Part shown: positions 60,857 to 64,000 of the stretch, in pieces
How the letters are laid out: each line of letters starts with the position of its first letter
Position numbering within the stretch: the stretch's first letter is position 1
DNA from: an uncultured Oscillibacter sp.
GTDB taxonomy: Bacteria > Bacillota > Clostridia > Oscillospirales > Oscillospiraceae
DNA: 64,000 nt
Assembly (NCBI GenBank): GCA_910584075.1
Contig: CAJTZI010000002.1
Location: 48,587-112,586 of the forward strand
Direction of reading: 5' to 3'
The notes under the pieces: model-generated
Told to the model about the DNA's origin: nothing
The model's database searches: none
The model's input: the letters and a program-made list of their open reading frames with translations, nothing else
Made by a program: the position numbers and the translations under genes

Positions 60857-61399
60857 ATGAAATGGATGATCGCGTCTGACCTCCACGGCTCCGCCCGGTG
60901 CTGCCGGGAGATGCTGGAGGCCCTCCGGCGGGAGGGCGCGGACCGGCTGGTGCTGCTGGGTGACCTGCTGTACCACGGCCCCCGGAATGACTTCCCGGAG
61001 GAGTACGACACCCGGGCCGTCACTGCCCTGCTCAACGGCGTGAAGGACCAGCTGCTGTGCGTCCGAGGCAACTGCGACAGCGAGGTGGACCAGATGGTGC
61101 TGGAGTTTCCCATGCTGGCGGAGTACGCCTTTCTGGCGGCGGACGGCCTCAAGATCTTCGCCACCCACGGCCACAACTACGGCCCCGGCAATCCGCCGCC
61201 CCTGGAGGCCGGGGACTTCCTACTCTGCGGCCACACCCACCTGCCGGTGTGCCGGGACAGCGGCGGCTTCACCTACCTGAACCCGGGCTCCCTGTCTCTG
61301 CCCAAGGAGGGCACGCCCCACAGCTATATGATTCTGGAAGGCGGCGTGTTCACCTGGCATGACCTGTTTACGGGAGAGACCTTTGAGCCCCTGCGCTAG
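60857..61399 (+). CDS. YfcE-type metallophosphodiesterase
   Basis: A 180-residue calcineurin-like phosphodiesterase. The metal motifs are all there: MIASDLHGS (Asp8, His10), LLGDLLYHGP, RGNCDSEVDQ, FATHGHNYG and CGHTHLPV. YfcE of E. coli cleaves artificial phosphodiesters, natural substrate unknown. Start: ATG 60857 is 9 bases from AAGGAG; a GTG at 60848 is too close to the site. It has its own terminator. Confidence 0.92.
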   Translation: MKWMIASDLHGSARCCREMLEALRREGADRLVLLGDLLYHGPRNDFPEEYDTRAVTALLNGVKDQLLCVRGNCDSEVDQMVLEFPMLAEYAFLAADGLKIFATHGHNYGPGNPPPLEAGDFLLCGHTHLPVCRDSGGFTYLNPGSLSLPKEGTPHSYMILEGGVFTWHDLFTGETFEPLR

Positions 61400-61401
61400 T
61401 C

Positions 61402-61440
61402 ACAAGAGAAGACCTCCGGCAGGAGGTCTTCTCTTGTCTA
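61402..61440 (+). terminator. Terminator after yfcE-like gene
   Basis: Perfect 16-bp stem ACAAGAGAAGACCTCC (61402-61417) and complement (61422-61437), loop GGCA. Confidence 0.75.
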
Positions 61441-61561
61441 AACTGCAATAAAAAGGGGAAAGTCTGTCTTTGGCGATGGGCCGCGCCATGGGACTTCCTT
61501 GGGGAATATATCTGATTTAGATTTTTACATACCGCTACCCTTGGAATATTTTCATCTCCTC

Positions 61562-61590
61562 TTGACGCCCGGTAAATAATAGTGTAAAAT
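61562..61590 (+). promoter_or_regulatory. Sigma-A promoter of XRE-PBP operon
   Basis: TTGACG at 61562-61567, 17 bases, TAAAAT at 61585-61590. The -10 lies in the centre of the palindrome described next. Confidence 0.75.
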
Positions 61591-61606
61591 TGCACTATTA
61601 TTTACC
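61571..61606 (+). promoter_or_regulatory. Perfect 14-bp palindromic operator
   Basis: GGTAAATAATAGTG at 61571-61584 and its exact reverse complement at 61593-61606, with an 8-base spacer. It covers the promoter spacer, the -10 and the start point of the XRE gene. Autorepression by the downstream XRE protein is the simplest reading. Confidence 0.75.
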
Positions 61607-61620
61607 AAGGAGGTGCATCA

Positions 61621-62088
61621 ATGACCAGAGACGACTTTGTCCGGGAAATGGACCGGCAGCTCAAATTGGTGCGGACGGAGCACGGCTTCACCCAGGACGC
61701 CATGTCCCAGGCCCTGGGCCTCAGCAAAAAGACCTTGGTGCAGATTGAGAAGGGGCGGGCCTCTCTGGGCTGGATGGGGGCGGTGGCCTTGGCTTCCATC
61801 TTTTCCGAAAGCCAGGTGCTGGCGGGGCGGCTGGGCGGCGAACCCAGCGACATCATCCAGGCCCTGGCCTTTCAGAACCTGAGGCCCCGCTATCCCAGGA
61901 CCATGGGCGGCAGAGTCTGGTGGCGGACCTTGGAGCAACGAGGAGAATACCGCGTTCAGCAGAACATCCTCTCCCAGCATTACAGGGCCCTGGACAGCCG
62001 GGACGGGCGGGTGTTTTCCTCCTTCGATCTGGAGGAGGTCCGGCAGCGTCTGGCGGAGCTGGAGGAGGACAGCCATGAGGATGAATAA
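61621..62088 (+). CDS. XRE-family transcriptional regulator
   Basis: A 155-residue regulator: helix-turn-helix at about residues 10-50 (TEHGFTQDAMSQALGLSKKTLVQIEKG read in parts), then a C-terminal domain with RTMGGRVWWRTLEQRGEYRVQQNIL and HYRALD, seen in a Clostridial XRE subgroup. AAGGAGGTGCATCA precedes the ATG. Its stop is 14 bases inside the next gene. The perfect palindrome at its promoter implies autoregulation and control of the substrate-binding-like protein downstream. Confidence 0.88.
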   Translation: MTRDDFVREMDRQLKLVRTEHGFTQDAMSQALGLSKKTLVQIEKGRASLGWMGAVALASIFSESQVLAGRLGGEPSDIIQALAFQNLRPRYPRTMGGRVWWRTLEQRGEYRVQQNILSQHYRALDSRDGRVFSSFDLEEVRQRLAELEEDSHEDE

Positions 62089-63316
62089 GCAAAAAGTCCT
62101 GGCGGCGGCGAAAAAGGCGCTGCGGGCTCTGGCGCTGGCAGCGCTTTTGATTTTTTTCCTGGGTGCCTTCTGGCTGACGGTACTGTTTTTCGGGGCCTTC
62201 GGCGCCTTTCCGCTGTATGTGACCCGGGTCATCCCGGTTTTGGGCGTGGCCACCACGGCGGCGGCGATACTGGCCGCCAGCGGCTATTTGCCGCCCAGAG
62301 CCCTGCGGTGGCTGGGCCGGGGAACCCTGGCGGTGTGCGGGCTATGTCTGCTCTCTGTGGCCCATGGCGCCTATGACGAGTATCTTGTCCCCACCCTGGA
62401 CGACCGGACGCTGATGCTGGAGGAGTATGCCCCCTTTCGGGAGGGCACCAAGGCGGCGTCCCTGGACCGTCCTGCCTCCATCCAAATGGAGCCGGCCGCG
62501 GCGGAGCGGCTGCGCCTGGACGGAGCCACGGCGCTGTATCCCGTGTACGCCGCCTTTGTCCAGGCGGTATATCCGGAGGAGACGTATCTGCTGACAGAGA
62601 GGGACAGGCGCGTGGCCTGTGCCGGCACCGTCAGAGCCTACCGGCGGCTGGTGAACGGAGATGCGGACGTGATCTTCGCCGCGGAGCCCTCCCAGGCCCA
62701 GCGGGCCTACGCCGCGTTCAAGGGGATGGAGCTCCATATGACCCCCATCGGGCGGGAGGCCTTCGTGTTTTTCGTCCACCGCTGGAATCCGGTGGACAGC
62801 CTGACGCTGGAACAGCTCCGGGGAATCTACTCCGGGGAGATCACCTCCTGGAGACAGGCAGGAGGACTCTTTGGACGCATTCGGGCCTTCCAGCGGGCGG
62901 AGGACAGCGGCAGCCAGAGCGCCCTGATGCGGCTCATGGGGGACACGCCCCTGCGGGAGCCGGAGGAGCGGGAGGTCATCGGCGGCATGGGGGAGATCAT
63001 CCGGGAGGTGGCCAGCTATCGGAACTACCTGGGCGCCATCGGCTTCTCCTTCCGGTTCTACGCCTCGGAGATGGCGGCCAACCGCCAGATCAAGCTGCTG
63101 GCCCTGGAGGGCGTGGCGCCCACAAAGGAGTCCATCCGGGGCGGAAGCTACCCCATCGCGTCGTCCTTTTACGCGGTGACGGCCTCCCCCATCGGAGAGC
63201 CGGCGCCGGAGGAGACCGACGGGGACCTGGCGGCATTTCTGGCGTGGATCCGCTCCCCGGAGGGGCAGGAGCTGGTGGAGAAAACGGGGTACGTGAGCAT
63301 CGGGGAGGAGGGATAA
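62075..63316 (+). CDS. Membrane-anchored PstS-like substrate-binding protein
   Basis: A 413-residue protein: three N-terminal membrane helices (about 20-40, 50-70, 85-103), then a PBP domain like PstS (PF12849 type). Fold landmarks are DGATALYPVYAAFVQ, GDADVIFAAEPSQAQ, EAFVFFVHRWNPVDSLTLEQLRGIYSGEITSW (in parts) and AIGFSFRFYASEM. The phosphate-type TGS serine region is changed (DGATALYP), so the ligand may not be phosphate. No permease or ATPase is adjacent, which suggests a sensor role. GGAGGAGG precedes ATG 62075. It is coupled to the XRE gene. Confidence 0.85.
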   Translation: MRMNKQKVLAAAKKALRALALAALLIFFLGAFWLTVLFFGAFGAFPLYVTRVIPVLGVATTAAAILAASGYLPPRALRWLGRGTLAVCGLCLLSVAHGAYDEYLVPTLDDRTLMLEEYAPFREGTKAASLDRPASIQMEPAAAERLRLDGATALYPVYAAFVQAVYPEETYLLTERDRRVACAGTVRAYRRLVNGDADVIFAAEPSQAQRAYAAFKGMELHMTPIGREAFVFFVHRWNPVDSLTLEQLRGIYSGEITSWRQAGGLFGRIRAFQRAEDSGSQSALMRLMGDTPLREPEEREVIGGMGEIIREVASYRNYLGAIGFSFRFYASEMAANRQIKLLALEGVAPTKESIRGGSYPIASSFYAVTASPIGEPAPEETDGDLAAFLAWIRSPEGQELVEKTGYVSIGEEG

Positions 63317-63317
63317 A

Positions 63318-63522
63318 ATGAAAAAGAGGGCCATCCTGCGGACCGTCAGCCTGGGAATATTGGTGATCACGGCAGTCTTTGTGATCTTCGCCCTCAGCTG
63401 CCTCCGGTGCGGCAGAACGGTCCATATCGGAAATTTCCGGTTCGGCGCGGAGCAGTTGCAAGCTCTATGTCCATTGGATGGCGCCGCTGTTCGCCGGGTC
63501 GTTTTGGGTGAAAGAGCGGTGA
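63318..63522 (+). pseudogene. Small membrane protein with frameshift
   Basis: The frame opens MKKRAILRTVSLGILVITAV, one membrane helix, and GRTVHIGNFRFGAEQ. After about 63455 it runs into a long unlike tail ending at 63536. Another frame, from AAG 63460 to TGA 63520-63522, gives KLYVHWMAPLFAGSFWVKER, a second helix with a basic end that fits such two-helix proteins well. The combination suggests one indel around 63452-63462 (mutation or read error). The RBS of the next gene overlaps the end of the second frame. Confidence 0.6.
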
Positions 63523-63528
63523 GGGGAC

Positions 63529-63672
63529 ATGGGTGAGATTGTGGCCGCGGCGGTCTATCGGGCCGTGGGACAGGCGGCGCTGTACCTGCTGATCCTCCCC
63601 GCGGGGCTGATTGCTCTGGGGTATCTCATCTATATTGCGGTGAGTGCCTTCCGGGAATGGCGCAAAAAATAG
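63529..63672 (+). CDS. 47-residue single-helix membrane protein
   Basis: ATG 63529 after GAGGGG opens a short frame: MGEIVAAAVYRAVGQAAL, then a hydrophobic helix (LLILPAGLIALGYLIYIAV), ending FREWRKK and TAG at 63670-63672. The basic end suggests the C-terminus is in the cytosol. It is the last gene of the XRE-PBP operon, followed at once by a strong terminator. No family recognised. Confidence 0.65.
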   Translation: MGEIVAAAVYRAVGQAALYLLILPAGLIALGYLIYIAVSAFREWRKK

Positions 63673-63676
63673 AAAC

Positions 63677-63760
63677 CCGCCCATCCCGCCCCCCTCTCCA
63701 TCGGATGTTCCGCTGCCTGCGGACATCCGGGGAAGGGGGCGGGATGGGCGGCTTGTCTTT
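63677..63760. terminator. Long bidirectional terminator
   Basis: 17-bp stem (63677-63693 with 63735-63751) enclosing a second hairpin (about 63701-63730). The plus-strand tail is CTTGTCTTTTGT; the minus-strand tail TTTCTATTTTTT. It separates convergent transcripts. Confidence 0.85.
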
Positions 63761-63762
63761 TG

Positions 63763-64000
63763 TCACAGCACCTTGCTGAGAAAGTCCTGGAGCCGGGGAT
63801 GCTGGGGACTGCCGAAGAGAGTCTCCGGAGCCCCCTCCTCCAGCACAAGGCCGTCGGCCATGAACAGCACGCGGCTGCCCACCTCCCGAGCAAAACCCAT
63901 CTCGTGGGTCACCACCACCATGGTCATGCCGTCCCGGGCCAGCTCCTTCATCACGTCCAGCACCTCGCCCACCATCTCCGGGTCCAAGGCGGAGGTGGGC
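63763..64000 (-). CDS. Polar amino acid ABC transporter ATPase, C-terminal part
   Basis: 79 residues at the right edge, reading from the window end: [40 protein letters not shown] and [21 protein letters not shown]. This is the end of the GlnQ/HisP class: the D-loop SALDPE, the switch His in VTHEM, and the typical PQHPR...FL end. The Walker and signature motifs lie beyond the window. It would work with a permease and binding protein upstream on the minus strand. Confidence 0.92.
   Translation of the reverse strand, partial: PTSALDPEMVGEVLDVMKELARDGMTMVVVTHEMGFAREVGSRVLFMADGLVLEEGAPETLFGSPQHPRLQDFLSKVL

Noticed and set aside
1-64000. CRISPR array, tRNA, rRNA, transposase or integrase
   Set aside because: No regularly spaced repeats, cloverleaf-type sequences, rRNA stretches or recombinase motifs were found on either strand.

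Overview
The window looks like a chromosomal segment of a GC-rich, spore-forming, anaerobic Clostridium-class bacterium, most likely of the Oscillospiraceae (Flavonifractor / Intestinimonas / Lawsonibacter type). That placement is an inference. It rests on the codon-GC bias, the Rnf order C-D-G-E-A-B, sporulation genes (SpoVAC, YabP, YabQ), a CIRCE-controlled hrcA-grpE-dnaK-dnaJ group, a short-chain fatty acid transporter and the Firmicute orders rimP-nusA-ylxR-ylxQ-infB-rbfA and mazG-(hup)-rqcP-yabP-yabQ-divIC-yabR. No rRNA, tRNA, CRISPR array, phage or intact insertion sequence was seen.

Region 1 (1-8.5 kb): a fragment of a small extracytoplasmic protein, 2,3-diaminopropionate ammonia-lyase, then a mannitol module: mtlD, a DeoR-type regulator, HPr, Enzyme I and a full-length mannitol IICBA permease. 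TGATTGAAA-like operator boxes precede mtlD, the regulator and HPr. Region 2 (8.5-11.1 kb, minus): MATE exporter, TIM-barrel isomerase-like protein and a small membrane protein. Region 3 (11.3-15 kb): an NCS2 nucleobase permease with a long structured leader, an ICMT-like membrane methyltransferase, and a lower-GC pair (membrane protein plus DUF4230 protein). Region 4 (15-22.6 kb): orphan spoVAC, hemW, a CmpB-type membrane protein with a coiled-coil tail, an AtoE-type transporter, a MocR regulator that lacks the PLP lysine and is divergent from an ECF S component, and a DUF975 membrane protein.

Region 5 (22.8-28.1 kb): the complete rnfCDGEAB operon for the ferredoxin:NAD+ ion-pumping complex. 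Region 6 (28.1-29.1 kb): a gene graveyard with a hairpin-rich element, an internally deleted HTH gene and a frameshifted YpsA/DUF1273 gene. Region 7 (29.1-36.9 kb): heat-shock operon, PHP phosphatase, rpiB and a secreted or anchored glycosidase-like protein.

Region 8 (36.9-45.6 kb, minus): the transcription/translation operon rimP-nusA-ylxR-ylxQ-infB-rbfA-nrnA-truB-ribF, with a promoter-proximal terminator hairpin. Region 9 (45.7-60.6 kb, plus): recJ-relA-dtd, an unknown gene, an MBL-fold hydrolase, hemZ, a uridine-kinase-like gene, a zinc-ribbon protein, purine nucleoside phosphorylase, then the yabM-mazG-hup-rqcP-yabP-yabQ-divIC-yabR block. Here yabQ reads far into divIC in another frame. 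Region 10 (60.6-64 kb): a GNAT remnant, a YfcE-type phosphodiesterase, an XRE regulator with a perfect palindromic operator driving a membrane-anchored PstS-like protein and two tiny membrane proteins (one frameshifted), and the 3' end of an amino-acid ABC ATPase gene.

All function calls come from motif reading and remembered family knowledge; no database search was run.
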